Numbered from the stretch's first letter, positions 7,837-17,306 are shown. The stretch: 64,000 bases of DNA from Catenulispora pinistramenti (GCF_018274385.1 NZ_JAAFYZ010000022.1:1-64000); one strand, 5' to 3'. Program-made: numbers and translations. The notes: generated from the letters alone by a model not told the origin.

Positions 7837-8541
7837 ATGCAGCCGCACTTCGATACCGCCACTGATGCTGACACCGCCACTGACACTGGCTCGGCTACTG
7901 ACACTGATTCGGCTACTGACACTGACTCGGCGACCTTCTGGGAGGGCTTCTACTCCCGCGCCGACCCGCGCTGGGGCACCAGACCGAACGTCGTGCTCGA
8001 AGGCCTGGTGACCGCCTTCGCCCGGACCCCGGGCACGGCGCTGGACCTGGGTTGCGGCCACGGCGGCGACGCGATCTGGCTGGCCGGGAACGGCTGGGAC
8101 GTCACCGCGGCCGACGTGGCCCAGACCGCCCTGGACCGGGTCGCCGAGAGCGCGTGGGCGGCCAGCCTGGCCGGGCGGGTCCATCCGGTGCGCCACGATC
8201 TGGCCGAGAGCTTTCCCGAGGGGGAGTTCGACCTGGTCAGCGCCACCTACTTCCAGACCCCCATCGAGATCCCGCGCACCGAGGTGCTGCGCCGGGCCGC
8301 GCGAGCGGTGGCGCCGGACGGGCTGCTGATCGTGGTGGAGCACGCCTCGGTGCCGCCGTGGTCGTGGCAGGCGGGTCAGGACATCCGGTTCCCGACGCCC
8401 GCAGAGGTGCTGGCCTCGCTGGAACTCGGCGCGGGCTGGCGGGTCGAGCGGTGTGACGCGCCCGAACGCGAGGCCGCCGGGCCCGAGGGACAGACCGCGA
8501 TGGTCGTCGAGAACGTCATCGTGGTGCGGCGGGTCGGCTGA
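7837..8541 (+). CDS. Class I SAM-dependent methyltransferase
   Basis: Protein of 234 residues with a Rossmann methyltransferase fold of the Methyltransf_25/TehB type. Motif I is LDLGCGHGGDA near residues 69-79 and the acidic loop is TAADVA. Residues 8-31 are four copies of a six-residue Ala-Thr-Asp-rich repeat, encoded by an 18-bp DNA repeat, and sit outside the catalytic domain. It is divergent from the second XRE-cupin regulator, its likely controller. The substrate is unknown. Confidence 0.87.
   Translation: MQPHFDTATDADTATDTGSATDTDSATDTDSATFWEGFYSRADPRWGTRPNVVLEGLVTAFARTPGTALDLGCGHGGDAIWLAGNGWDVTAADVAQTALDRVAESAWAASLAGRVHPVRHDLAESFPEGEFDLVSATYFQTPIEIPRTEVLRRAARAVAPDGLLIVVEHASVPPWSWQAGQDIRFPTPAEVLASLELGAGWRVERCDAPEREAAGPEGQTAMVVENVIVVRRVG
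7858..7929 (+). repeat. 18-bp in-frame tandem repeat, 4 units
   Basis: Units of the type GCCACTGACACTGGCTCG occur four times in frame in the methyltransferase gene and encode Ala-Thr-Asp repeats at the N-terminus. Copy number could vary without breaking the frame. Confidence 0.8.
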
Positions 8542-8569
8542 GGACGAAGCGGTTCCCGGGTAATACGAA

Positions 8570-8613
8570 GGCGCGCCCAGAGCGATCCTGTTTGTGGACC
8601 GTCGAGGCGCGCC
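8570..8613. terminator. Possible bidirectional terminator
   Basis: Two copies of the self-complementary octamer GGCGCGCC (8570-8577 and 8606-8613) can pair across a 28-nt loop. They lie between the convergent methyltransferase and wall-binding protein genes. There is no T tract. Confidence 0.35.
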
Positions 8614-8630
8614 ACTTCAACGCTGACTAC

Positions 8631-10685
8631 CTACGGCAGCGCCGGAGCATCGCGGTCGAACGCCGCGTTCCACGCGCCGAGCCCGAACGCGTTGTTCGCG
8701 ATCGCCGCGAGCGCCTTGTCCGGAACGGCCGCCGTGCCGCCGAACACGACCAGCCCCTTCAGGTGAGCAGCGCTCACGATGGCACTCTGCGAACCGGGTG
8801 TGCCCGAGGCGTCGGCGAGCAGCAGCGGGCCGCCCTGGTTGCCGATCAGCGCCCCGCCGGCCAGCGCGTCCGGCCAGGTACCCGCGGTCGCGACGCCGAC
8901 CATCGGGTAGCGGCCCGCGGCACCGGAGCCGAACAGCGACGACTTGGCCACCGCGGCCGCGGTCTCGTAGCGGTTCGCACCGGCCAGCGGGGTGACGCCG
9001 GTCCAGCTCGGGAAGGCCGCCGAGACCGCCTTCACCGCCTGGCCGCCGACCGCGTAGACGTGCTGGACGTGCGGGTCGATCTGCTTCAGGTACGCGGCGG
9101 TCTCCGGCGGCATGCTGGTGCCGTCGGTGAGGACCACGACGCCGCCGTTGTCGCCGTTGGACTCGCCCATCCCGGTGTAGCGGTCCTGCCCGGCCGCGAC
9201 TCCGGCGGTCAGCGCGTCCGGGTAGTCGACGCCGGTGGCGATCAGCACCGAGTCGGTCTGATGCGGCGTCCCGCCGATCTCGGTCGCGATCGCGACGGCG
9301 GTCGCGTACCGGTTGTCGCCGGAGACCCGATTGACAGAGAAGCCGAGCGCGGTCAGCTGGTTCGCCACCGCGGGGCTCAGTGCGGAGGTGCCGCCGAGCA
9401 CGTACACGGTCGCGTGCGGCTGCAGGATCCGGGTGAGCTCCGCCGCGACGCCCTTGTCGAGCGCGGCGGTCGGGGTGAGCAGGAGCGGGCCGTTGCTCTG
9501 GATCGCCAGTGCGGTGCCGCCGAGCGCGTCGGCGAAGGTGTCGCTGCGGGCCAGGACGGCCGCGGAGGCCTTGCGGCCGCTGCCGTTCTTGGCGTCGTAC
9601 GTCCACTTCGACGCCGCGATCGAGGTGGCGATCCGGTCGCCGCCGCCGACGCGGTCGGCGACCGGCCGGGTGCCGAAGTTCGCCGGGCCGTCGACCCAGT
9701 CCACGAACTGCACCGGGATGACGCCGGGCTTGGCGCCGACGATCGTGACGACCGTGTGCGGGGTCTGGTTCACCGCGTCCGGCGCGGTCTGGATGGTCGA
9801 GGTGTAGGTGTCCTGTCCGGCGCCGGTCTCGGCGTAGGACGTGTCCGCGTAGACCAGGTCGCCGGACGGGCCGAACCCGAGTGCCCCCAGGCTGTGGTCC
9901 GGGGCCAGTTGGACCGTGTGGTGCATGATGTCGTCGCTGTTCATCGGGTTGACGATCAACGTTTCCAGCGACTGGTTCGAGCCGGGCTTGGACAGCGGGT
10001 AGTCCATGACGTACCGGGTGCCGTCGGGCGAGATCGCCGACGGTTCGATCGACTGGCCCCCGGTCGGCACCGGAAGCAGGTCGCCCGGCCGGTGGATCGC
10101 ATAGCCGGCGTACTGGGCGGGAGACTTACCGGAGCAGGCCCGGGCGAAGTAGATGTAGCCGTTGTGCGTGGTCTGCGGCGAGGTGTCCTTGCAGTTGCCG
10201 GAGTCGGCGAACGCGACGGTCGGGGTTCCGGTGCCGTCGGCGTTCACCTGGAAGATCTGGCCGTTGGCCGAGTAGTAGACCACCTTGCCGTCCGGCGACC
10301 AGGCCACCTTCGGCTGGTAGACGTTGGCGTCCAGAGCGGCGAGCTTGTGCGCGCCGGTGCCGTCCGCCGCGGCCACCCACAGCGCCACCGCGTTGCCGGT
10401 GCCGCCGGCCGCGAAGGCGGCGTGTGATCCGTCCGGCGAGTACTTCAGACCGGACACCGCCATGGTGGTCGGGTCGTAGTCGCCGCCGGAAGGTGTGATC
10501 GTGTGCTGGTTCGTGCCGTCGGTGTTGACGACCGTCCAGCCCGGTCCGCTCCCGCCGAAGGCGATGAACGAGTTCTGGTAGGCCGGAGCGGCCTGTGCCG
10601 CGGGCTGCGATAGGGCGAGCATCCCGCCGATCGCGGCCGCGGCCACCGCGGCCGCGCCCAGGCGGACGCGTATGCGTGAGGTCAT
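8631..10685 (-). CDS. Secreted beta-propeller plus CW_binding_2 repeat protein
   Basis: Exported protein of 684 residues. A signal peptide ends at AQA near residue 32. About residues 40-340 contain TolB/WD40-like blades marked by SPDG (YSPDG, WSPDG, ISPDG). The C-terminal half has three CW_binding_2 (PF04122) repeats marked by RVGGGDR, RVSGDNR and LAGANRYET, a family that attaches proteins non-covalently to the cell wall. It is a tandem paralogue of the next gene upstream, 62 bp beyond a 17-bp repeat array. The role of the propeller is unknown. Confidence 0.88.
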   Translation of the reverse strand: MTSRIRVRLGAAAVAAAAIGGMLALSQPAAQAAPAYQNSFIAFGGSGPGWTVVNTDGTNQHTITPSGGDYDPTTMAVSGLKYSPDGSHAAFAAGGTGNAVALWVAAADGTGAHKLAALDANVYQPKVAWSPDGKVVYYSANGQIFQVNADGTGTPTVAFADSGNCKDTSPQTTHNGYIYFARACSGKSPAQYAGYAIHRPGDLLPVPTGGQSIEPSAISPDGTRYVMDYPLSKPGSNQSLETLIVNPMNSDDIMHHTVQLAPDHSLGALGFGPSGDLVYADTSYAETGAGQDTYTSTIQTAPDAVNQTPHTVVTIVGAKPGVIPVQFVDWVDGPANFGTRPVADRVGGGDRIATSIAASKWTYDAKNGSGRKASAAVLARSDTFADALGGTALAIQSNGPLLLTPTAALDKGVAAELTRILQPHATVYVLGGTSALSPAVANQLTALGFSVNRVSGDNRYATAVAIATEIGGTPHQTDSVLIATGVDYPDALTAGVAAGQDRYTGMGESNGDNGGVVVLTDGTSMPPETAAYLKQIDPHVQHVYAVGGQAVKAVSAAFPSWTGVTPLAGANRYETAAAVAKSSLFGSGAAGRYPMVGVATAGTWPDALAGGALIGNQGGPLLLADASGTPGSQSAIVSAAHLKGLVVFGGTAAVPDKALAAIANNAFGLGAWNAAFDRDAPALP

Positions 10686-10747
10686 TTCTTGGAGTTCCTT
10701 AGTAGACGCACAGCAGACGAGAGAACGCGAAGCGATGGAGTACGGGA

Positions 10748-10798
10748 CTACTTGAGCGCCGGAGCTACTTGAGCGCTGGAGCTACTTGAGCGCCGGAG
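10748..10798. repeat. 17-bp repeat containing the stop codon, 3 units
   Basis: CTACTTGAGCGCYGGAG occurs three times head to tail (10748, 10765, 10782). The CTA at 10782-10784 is the TAG stop of the wall-binding gene, so the last codons and the stop are triplicated. Because 17 is not a multiple of 3, the copied stops fall in all three frames. Confidence 0.85.
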
Positions 10799-12797
10799 CC
10801 TGACGGTTCAGGCCCTTGTCCCAGCCGCCCACGCCGAACGCGAGGTCGGCGGTGGCGGAAAGTGCCTTGTCGGAGACCACGGACGTGCCGCCGAACACCG
10901 CGATGCCGCCGAGCCCGGGAGTCCCCAGGACGCTCGCCTCCTGCGGGGTCAGGCCGTTGGGACCGGACAGCAGCAGCGGTCCGTGCTGCAGCCCGATCAG
11001 CGCGCCGCCGGACAGCGCGTCGGGCCAGTTCGCGGCGGTCGCGACGCCGACCTCGTGGAGCGTGGGGCCGAACACCGAGTGCGTGGCGACCAGGTAGGCG
11101 GTCTCGTAGCGGTTGGCGCCGGCCAGCGGCGTGGTCCGGCCCTTCCACTGCGGGAACGCCTTGGCCACCGCGGTGGTCGCCGGGCCGCCGACCGTGTAGA
11201 TGTGGGTCGTGGCCGGGTTGAGCGTGGCCAGGTAGGCCTGGGTCCACGGCAGTAGGGCCGAGCCGTCCGAGAGCATCACGACGCCGGTGCCGTCCGGGTC
11301 CTGGGCCGCCGCCGCGCCCGCGGTCAGGGCGTCGGGGTAGTCGACGCCGGTGGCGACGAACACCGAGTGCGGAGCGGCGCTCGGGACCAGGTGGCCGCCG
11401 ACGTTGCTGTAGCCGGTGATCTGGTCGGCGATGGCCTGCGCGGTGCCGTAACGGTCGTCGGCGTAAGCCTTGCCGTCGCCGGCCAGCCGCACCGGCGTGA
11501 AGCCCAACGCGCCGACTTGGGTGTCGATCTCGTCGCTCAGCGCCCTGGTCCCGCCCAGGATGTAGACGTTCGCGCCGCGCGGCAGGATCCGGGTCAGCTC
11601 GGCCTGCACCCGCGGGTCCAGCGAGGTGGTGCCGGTCATGAACAGCGGGCCGTCTTTCTCGGCGGCCAGCGCGTTGCCCGCGAGCGCGTCGGCAGCCAGG
11701 TCCGAGCGGGTGATGACGGCGCTGGCCGCCTGCCGGCCGCCGGTGCCGACGGCGTCGAATGACCACTGCGAGGCCCGGACCGAGGTGTCGACGCGGTCCG
11801 CGCCGCCGATCCGGTCGGCCACCGGCCGGGCCGGGGCGGTGCTCGCGCCGGTCTGCCAGCCGGCCTCGAAGGAGGCGTCGGGGTCGGCCTGGGTGCTGAG
11901 CGGGACCAGCGGTGAGTTCGCCTTGGCGGCGACCTTGTTCAGGACGCCGAGTTGGCCCCCGGAACCGTTGGCCTTGGTGGTCCAGGCGAGCAGGCTCTTG
12001 CCGTCCGGGGACCAGGTGATCGCGCCGCCCAAGGTCGTGGAGCTGATCTGGATCTTGACACCGCCGGCGGCCGGGGTGATGAACAAACCGCTGTCCGGGC
12101 CGAAGCTGTACGCGGTGTAGGCGATCCAGTTGCCGTCAGGGGAGAAGGCCAGGGACCGCGGCCGGAAGGCCAGATTGCGCAGAGTGGTCGCACCGGGGTC
12201 GAGGGCCACGGCCGTGGGCATCGATGTGCCGGCGCACTGCTCGGCGAACACGACGCGCCCGTTCGGAGCCACCGTCGGCGAGGTCGACCAGCAGTTCGCC
12301 TGTCCGGGCAGCTCGGCCAGGCCCGACCCGTCCGTGCCGACGACATCGATCTTGCCGGCGGTGCTCGGGCTGGTCAGCACGAAGTAGATCTTCTTGCCGT
12401 CAGGCGACCAGGCCAGCTGGCCCACGCCGGTCTGCCCGCCGAGAACGCGGCGCGCGTTCGCCCCGGACGCGTCGGCGATCCACAGTTCGCCGCTCGCCGG
12501 AGTGTTGTTTGCAGCCGGCACCGTCACCGCGAACGCGACCTTGGTGCCGTCCGCCGAATAGACGACCTGCGTGACGTGGCCGTCGCCGGTGTACCCGCCG
12601 CCGGTCGGCGTGACCGTCTGGACGTTGGAGCCGTCGGCGTCGGACTGGCTCCAGCCGGCGGTGTTCGTGGGCCAGGCGATGTGGCCGTTGACGTGGGCGG
12701 CGGCCGCCTGAGCGGCCGTCGACGGCAGCGCGATGGCCCCGGCGGCCGCGGCGAGCACGCCGACCGAGGCCAGCACGCGGGATGCGCGTCGGGACAT
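10782..12797 (-). CDS. Secreted beta-propeller plus CW_binding_2 repeat protein (paralogue)
   Basis: Exported protein of 671 residues with the same order as its downstream neighbour: signal peptide to AQA near residue 36, propeller blades with YSADG, WSPDGKK and FSPDGNW, then three CW_binding_2 repeats (RIGGADR, RLAGDGK, LAGANRYET). The start is ATG 12795-12797 with AGGAGGGGG upstream; the frame to 12884 adds residues before the signal peptide. The pair looks like a tandem duplication that has diverged widely. It sits beside an LCP ligase, consistent with envelope work. Confidence 0.88.
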   Translation of the reverse strand: MSRRASRVLASVGVLAAAAGAIALPSTAAQAAAAHVNGHIAWPTNTAGWSQSDADGSNVQTVTPTGGGYTGDGHVTQVVYSADGTKVAFAVTVPAANNTPASGELWIADASGANARRVLGGQTGVGQLAWSPDGKKIYFVLTSPSTAGKIDVVGTDGSGLAELPGQANCWSTSPTVAPNGRVVFAEQCAGTSMPTAVALDPGATTLRNLAFRPRSLAFSPDGNWIAYTAYSFGPDSGLFITPAAGGVKIQISSTTLGGAITWSPDGKSLLAWTTKANGSGGQLGVLNKVAAKANSPLVPLSTQADPDASFEAGWQTGASTAPARPVADRIGGADRVDTSVRASQWSFDAVGTGGRQAASAVITRSDLAADALAGNALAAEKDGPLFMTGTTSLDPRVQAELTRILPRGANVYILGGTRALSDEIDTQVGALGFTPVRLAGDGKAYADDRYGTAQAIADQITGYSNVGGHLVPSAAPHSVFVATGVDYPDALTAGAAAAQDPDGTGVVMLSDGSALLPWTQAYLATLNPATTHIYTVGGPATTAVAKAFPQWKGRTTPLAGANRYETAYLVATHSVFGPTLHEVGVATAANWPDALSGGALIGLQHGPLLLSGPNGLTPQEASVLGTPGLGGIAVFGGTSVVSDKALSATADLAFGVGGWDKGLNRQAPALK

Positions 12798-12953
12798 GGT
12801 GGGACCCCCTCCTGATGGACTTGAGGGGATCTTGGATCCGGGCGCCTCCCGGTGGCTCGTGCATCGGGCGTATTCGGGTCCCACACAAAGTGTCTATACG
12901 CAGGTTGGCAGTGTCCTTCGAAGCAGGTTCCGACGCGGCTTTCCGGTCCGGAA

Positions 12954-14792
12954 TCAGTTGATACAGGGGATCCCGTTGACGGAGTCCGGTCCGTTCCCGG
13001 TGATCGTCCCGCCGTTCTCCCCGTTCCCGGAACTGGTGGCCGTCGACGATCCCGAAGGCGTCGAGCTGCCGGACGTCGAGCTGCCGGCGGTCGAGCTGCC
13101 GGCGGTCGAGCCCGGCGTCGAAGGCGTGCTCGACAGGTTCCCGGCGGCGATCGAGTCGCCCTTGTCGGTCCCGATGACGACCAGGATCGAGCCGGCCTTC
13201 ACCGTGCTGTCGGCGGTCGCGGTCACACCGCCGAGCTGGGTCCCGACGGCCTGCGCGGCGGCGCTCGCGCCGGACCCGTACAACACCGTGGTCTTCTGGT
13301 GCGAGGGGCGGATGTTGTCGCCGACGCTGGCGGTGAGGCCGAGCGCGCTCAGCGCCGAGACCTCCTTGGCGGCCGCGCCGTTGACGCCGGAGGCGTTCTC
13401 CACCACCGCCGTGCCGGTGACGTGCTGCGCGCTGGAAGAGCTGGTCGGCGCCGGGGTCGGGGTGGAGTCGGTGCTGGTCGGTGTCGTCGGGGTCGTGGCG
13501 GTCGAGGAGGTGGCGTCGCTGTCGGCGAACGCGCTCTTCACGAAGGCCTGCACCGTCGGGATGTCGATCTCGTTGCCGACCTCGTGGTTCTTCCCGATCC
13601 ACTTCCACGACGAGTCGGTGATGATCGGCGCGGTGCGGAACGAGGTGCTGCCGTCGGACAGCGCCGAGGCGTTGCCGGCGAAGTCGAGCAGGTTCCAGCC
13701 GCTGTCGATGATCACGTCCTTCTCGGCGGTGCCGATCAGGCTGTCCATCTTCGACAGGTCGCTGAGGAATCCCTGGTCCTTGAGCCTCTTCAGGACCGCG
13801 GTGATGTAGGCCTGCTGCCGGTGCGTCCGGTCCAGGTCGCCGTTCGGCAGGTCCTCGCGCTCGCGGACGAAGGCCAGCGCCTTGGTCGGGGTGTCGAGCG
13901 TGAACACCCCGGCCGGGAAGTTCGCGCCGGAGTTCTCGTCCTGGGTCGGGCGCTTCAGGCAGACCTGGACCGGGCCGACGTCGCCGGCGACGTCGTAGAA
14001 GCCCATCAGGTTCACTTCGGCGAAGTGGTCGATGGGGATGTTCAGCAGCGTCTCCAGCGTGGCGATCTGCGCCTTGACCCCGGCGGCGTGGCCGATCTTG
14101 GCCAGGGCGTGGGTGTCGGAGGTGCCGGAGGCGGAGGCCTTCTGGGTCGCGTAGTAGTAGGCGTTGCCGTAGGCCTCCTTCACCTTCATCGTGCCCATGG
14201 AGTTGCCGTAGCCGTCCTGGGCGTCGACCCAGTCGTCGCGCGGGATCGAGACCGCGGTCGGCGTCCCGTTGCCGGCCGGGACGTGCAGGATGATCTCGCT
14301 GTTGGCGTTCTCGCCGCCGAGCAGGTCGGAGGCGGAACCGGCGTGGAGTTCGTCGTGGACGACGTCGTCCGGCAGCGCGTCGCCGTTCATCGCGTAGCGC
14401 GAGTCCAGGCCGATCAGCAGGATGTTGACGGATTTGTCCAGGCCGCTGTGCACCGGCGCCGGCTTGCCGTGCGCCACTTCCACTTTGCTGGTGTCCACCG
14501 ACTGCACGCCGGTGTCCAGCTTGTGCACGCCGTACCAGGCGATGCCCGAGCCGGCCAGGACGGCCGCCCCGGCGACCGCGAAGACCCCGCGCGCGGCGAT
14601 GACCGCCGGGGACGTCCGGCGCGCGGCGGTACCGGACTTCTCCGCGGCGCGGCCGGGCTGCGCTGCGGGCTCGGCGCTCTCGGTGCTACCGCTGCTCTCA
14701 GCGGTCTCGCCGCTCTCGACGGTTTCGGGGTCCGGGGCGCCGTCGGCGTTCTGGAGGTCATCGAGGCCGTCGGTGTTTTCGTTCTCAGCCAC
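12954..14792 (-). CDS. LytR-CpsA-Psr (LCP) family protein with LytR_C domain
   Basis: Membrane-anchored phosphotransferase-like protein of 612 residues that in this family joins lipid-linked glycopolymers to peptidoglycan. An acidic cytoplasmic tail (about 1-60) is followed by one TM helix (about 65-85). The LCP domain starts at NILLIGLDSR, with the Arg/Asp pyrophosphate site SIPRDDWV and the FVREREDLPNGDLDRTHRQQ block. A Ser/Thr linker leads to a LytR_C domain (VENASGVNGAA) and a Ser/Thr/Gly-rich end. It overlaps the upstream membrane-protein gene by 8 bp, so the two are coupled. Confidence 0.92.
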   Translation of the reverse strand: MAENENTDGLDDLQNADGAPDPETVESGETAESSGSTESAEPAAQPGRAAEKSGTAARRTSPAVIAARGVFAVAGAAVLAGSGIAWYGVHKLDTGVQSVDTSKVEVAHGKPAPVHSGLDKSVNILLIGLDSRYAMNGDALPDDVVHDELHAGSASDLLGGENANSEIILHVPAGNGTPTAVSIPRDDWVDAQDGYGNSMGTMKVKEAYGNAYYYATQKASASGTSDTHALAKIGHAAGVKAQIATLETLLNIPIDHFAEVNLMGFYDVAGDVGPVQVCLKRPTQDENSGANFPAGVFTLDTPTKALAFVREREDLPNGDLDRTHRQQAYITAVLKRLKDQGFLSDLSKMDSLIGTAEKDVIIDSGWNLLDFAGNASALSDGSTSFRTAPIITDSSWKWIGKNHEVGNEIDIPTVQAFVKSAFADSDATSSTATTPTTPTSTDSTPTPAPTSSSSAQHVTGTAVVENASGVNGAAAKEVSALSALGLTASVGDNIRPSHQKTTVLYGSGASAAAQAVGTQLGGVTATADSTVKAGSILVVIGTDKGDSIAAGNLSSTPSTPGSTAGSSTAGSSTSGSSTPSGSSTATSSGNGENGGTITGNGPDSVNGIPCIN

Positions 14793-15240
14793 GATGCGCT
14801 CCTACCGGCCGGGCGCCGTCGGGCGCGGGTTCGGAGCCGGCCAGGCCGGGCTGCCGGTCCCCGCCGCGGCCGAAGACGGCCTTGGCCAGGGCCACGACCA
14901 GCACGGCGCCCAATGCCACCAGCGTGATGATGAACGCGTGGTGCAGCGCGGTCACAGAGTCCGTGCCCAGCTTCGTGTGGTTGGTGCCGCGCGGCTCGGC
15001 CAGCAGCACCCCGCCGACGGTGGACGGCACCACGATCATCGGCTGTGCCGGCACCAGCCACCACAGGCCGCGCCGGGTCGCCAGCAGCGTCGCGGCGCAC
15101 GCGCCGACCACTACGCCGCCTTGAAGCAGCGGCCCGTCGCCGTTGCCGTTCACCCCGGCCGCGATTCCAGCCGCCATGGGTATAGCCACGGCGACCAGGG
15201 CTGTCAGCCCCGCCCGCCAGCGCTCATCGAGCCCCGCCAT
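14785..15240 (-). CDS. Small integral membrane protein upstream of LCP gene
   Basis: Protein of 151 residues with about four hydrophobic segments and a Gly/Pro/Arg-rich tail; it resembles actinobacterial DUF6542-type proteins. The start is taken as ATG 15240 with GGGGAA upstream; a GTG at 15282 is the alternative. The 3' end overlaps the LCP start, which suggests co-translation and a shared envelope role. Its function is unknown. Confidence 0.75.
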   Translation of the reverse strand: MAGLDERWRAGLTALVAVAIPMAAGIAAGVNGNGDGPLLQGGVVVGACAATLLATRRGLWWLVPAQPMIVVPSTVGGVLLAEPRGTNHTKLGTDSVTALHHAFIITLVALGAVLVVALAKAVFGRGGDRQPGLAGSEPAPDGARPVGAHRG

Positions 15241-15403
15241 GATGTTCCCCACCCCAGATCCGTAGGAGGATGCTCCCTCCACATTGACGCATGGATGTTC
15301 GGGATGGTTGCAGTCTTCCGGGCGGCATATGGGCTTTCGGCAGCCATCCCGGCTTTATACACTCGCTATTGACGTGATGGGTTGAACACGAGGGGGGCGT
15401 GCA

Positions 15404-15688
15404 ATGCCAGATCTTGCTGTAGACGTCGACGCGCTGGAGACCTTCGGCGGTCAGCTGGAGTCGATCCGGACTCGGATGAACGCCGCGCGCGACTGGACGC
15501 ACCAGTACGACGGACAAATGGGGGCATCCCAGGTCGAGGACGCGCTGCACTCGTTCTCGTCGGGGTGGAAGGACGGCCGCACGGAGATCGACGGCTCCCT
15601 GAAGGCGCTGTCCGACATGCTGACGAACACCTCGCAGAACTTCCGGCAGGCCGACGCCGACCTGGCGAAGCCCTTCCAGAAGAATTAG
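15404..15688 (+). CDS. WXG100-like small helical protein
   Basis: Protein of 94 residues made of two predicted helices around a Ser-Gly-Trp turn (FSSGWKDG), close to the WXG100/ESX substrate layout, although the Trp is followed by Lys-Asp-Gly and not by X-Gly. The start is ATG 15404 with GAGGGGGG upstream. No ESX secretion gene (EccC, EccD, MycP) is in the window, so export by a type VII system is inference from the fold only. Confidence 0.7.
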   Translation: MPDLAVDVDALETFGGQLESIRTRMNAARDWTHQYDGQMGASQVEDALHSFSSGWKDGRTEIDGSLKALSDMLTNTSQNFRQADADLAKPFQKN

Positions 15689-15826
15689 CGGCGGTGCGGT
15701 AGCGCTTCGCATTCCGCGGCGCCGGTCGTTCAACCGGTCGGCGCCGCGGGTCGTGGACGCCCCTGGACGTCTGAAGAGCTGACGGTACTCTGTCAGCTGC
15801 TTGTCAGCCGTACGGGGAGGGAACCG

Positions 15827-16681
15827 ATGAGCGAGCAGCCGAACCACGGCCAGCCGAATCAGCAGCCGCCGTACCCTTACTCGCCGCCGCCGGTACCGCC
15901 GAATCAGCAGCAGCCGTACCCGTATCCGCCGCAGCAGCAGGGATATCAGGGTCCGCCGCCGCAGCAACAGCAGCAGCCGTACCAGAACCCGTACCCGCAG
16001 CAGCAGCCCTACGGCCAGCCGCCGCAGCAGCAGGCCCACGGCCAGCCGCAGCAGTACGGGGCCCCGCAGGGCTATCCCCAGCAGCAGCCGTATCCGCAGG
16101 TCCCGCCGCAGCAGTATTCCGGCCCCGGCCAGCAGCCTTATGGCCAGCCCTACGGTCAGCCCGGTCAGCAGCCCGGTCAGCAGCCCGGTCAGCAGCCCGG
16201 ACAGCCTGGCCAGTTCGGCCAGCCGGGCCAGCTAGGCCAACCCGGCCAGTTCGGCCAGCCGGGGCAGATGGGCCTTCAGCCGGACCAACTTCCGCCGGGT
16301 GCCGGCCTTGGTCCGGACCAGGCTCAGGCTCAGGCGGGCAAGAAGCCGAAGAAGAAGCGCAGCGGCTGCGCGACCTTCTTCATCGTCGTGTTCAGCCCCC
16401 TCATAGCCCTGGCCTTCGTCGTCTACGGCCTTTACTGGGTCCTGGCCTGGCTGCTGACCCCGGTCGCGCTGGTCATCCACCTCGTGTTCTGCGGCCTGGG
16501 CCTGATCTGGTACTCGGGGGTGAAGGTGCTGGCCTCGGGTCGCTCGAAGTACCGGTTGCTCCAGCCGCTGTATCCGAAGTTCCCGCCGTTGTGGACCGGT
16601 AAGTACTGGGTCGGGCTGAACCGGACCGTGCGTTCAACTGTCGAAGGTCTGGCGGGGATCCTCGAGATCTTCAACTGGTGA
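15827..16681 (+). CDS. Q/P/Y-rich protein with C-terminal membrane segments
   Basis: Protein of 284 residues. Residues 1-165 are a Gln/Pro/Tyr/Gly-rich disordered region with QQPG and PGQ microrepeats. A Lys/Arg patch is followed by two closely spaced TM helices (about 183-235) and a short basic tail. The start is ATG 15827 with GGGAGGGAA upstream. It converges with a TetR gene and overlaps it by 11 bp. The disordered region probably faces the cytoplasm under the positive-inside rule. The function is unknown. Confidence 0.75.
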   Translation: MSEQPNHGQPNQQPPYPYSPPPVPPNQQQPYPYPPQQQGYQGPPPQQQQQPYQNPYPQQQPYGQPPQQQAHGQPQQYGAPQGYPQQQPYPQVPPQQYSGPGQQPYGQPYGQPGQQPGQQPGQQPGQPGQFGQPGQLGQPGQFGQPGQMGLQPDQLPPGAGLGPDQAQAQAGKKPKKKRSGCATFFIVVFSPLIALAFVVYGLYWVLAWLLTPVALVIHLVFCGLGLIWYSGVKVLASGRSKYRLLQPLYPKFPPLWTGKYWVGLNRTVRSTVEGLAGILEIFNW

Positions 16682-17294
16682 GCCGGACGCCGGGCTCCCC
16701 GGCGAGGTCCGCCAGGTGCCCGGCGACGATCGCCCGCGCCTCGTCCGCGGTCAGCCGGGGCGGATCGGCGGTCAGCTGGATCACCAGGCCGTCCAGCAGC
16801 GCGTGCAGTCGGCGGGTCTCCAGGGCCTGATCCCGGCCTTCCGTCAGGCGTCCGATCTCGGCCAGGACCAGCACGACGCTCTCGACCGAGCCTCGGATCA
16901 CGTCGTCGATCTCGTGTCGGCGCCGGGCCACGCGGGCGTCGGAGCGGGCCAGTGTGACCAGTGCGAACCACACCTCGGATTCGACGCGCCGCGCCGGGTC
17001 GAGGGGGAGCAGCTGTTCCAGGTGCATCTGTAGCGCCTCCGGCGCCGGTATGCGGTCGCCGCTGTCGTAGAGCTCCCGCACCCGGTCCTGCACCGTGCCG
17101 ACGATCAGATCCACGGCGAACAGGACCATCTCGGCCTTGTCCGGGAAGTAGTGCCGCAGCGCCCCGGCCGACCAGCCCGCCTCCTGCGCGACCGAGCGCA
17201 CCGTCACCGCGTCGAAGCCGTCCCGCAGCGCCACCCGCCACAGGGCCTCGCTGAGCTCGGCGCGGCGGCGGTCGTGGTCGACGATTTTCGGCAC
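16671..17294 (-). CDS. TetR-family regulator
   Basis: Repressor-type protein of 207 residues. The N-terminal TetR HTH covers about residues 10-55 (TVRSVAQEAGWSAGALRHYF core), and the C-terminal part is a helical ligand domain. The start is ATG 17294. It is divergent from a 68-residue membrane protein, and two ACAC-N4-GTGT palindromes between them are the likely binding sites, so it probably controls itself and that small gene. Confidence 0.88.
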   Translation of the reverse strand: MPKIVDHDRRRAELSEALWRVALRDGFDAVTVRSVAQEAGWSAGALRHYFPDKAEMVLFAVDLIVGTVQDRVRELYDSGDRIPAPEALQMHLEQLLPLDPARRVESEVWFALVTLARSDARVARRRHEIDDVIRGSVESVVLVLAEIGRLTEGRDQALETRRLHALLDGLVIQLTADPPRLTADEARAIVAGHLADLAGEPGVRLTS

Positions 17295-17306
17295 CGCGCC
17301 ATTCTC

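Noticed and set aside
12884-12892. CACAAAGTG upstream of the second wall-binding gene, like the MarR array sites
   Set aside because: A single six-base-specific match is expected several times by chance in 64 kb; no array or palindrome extends it.
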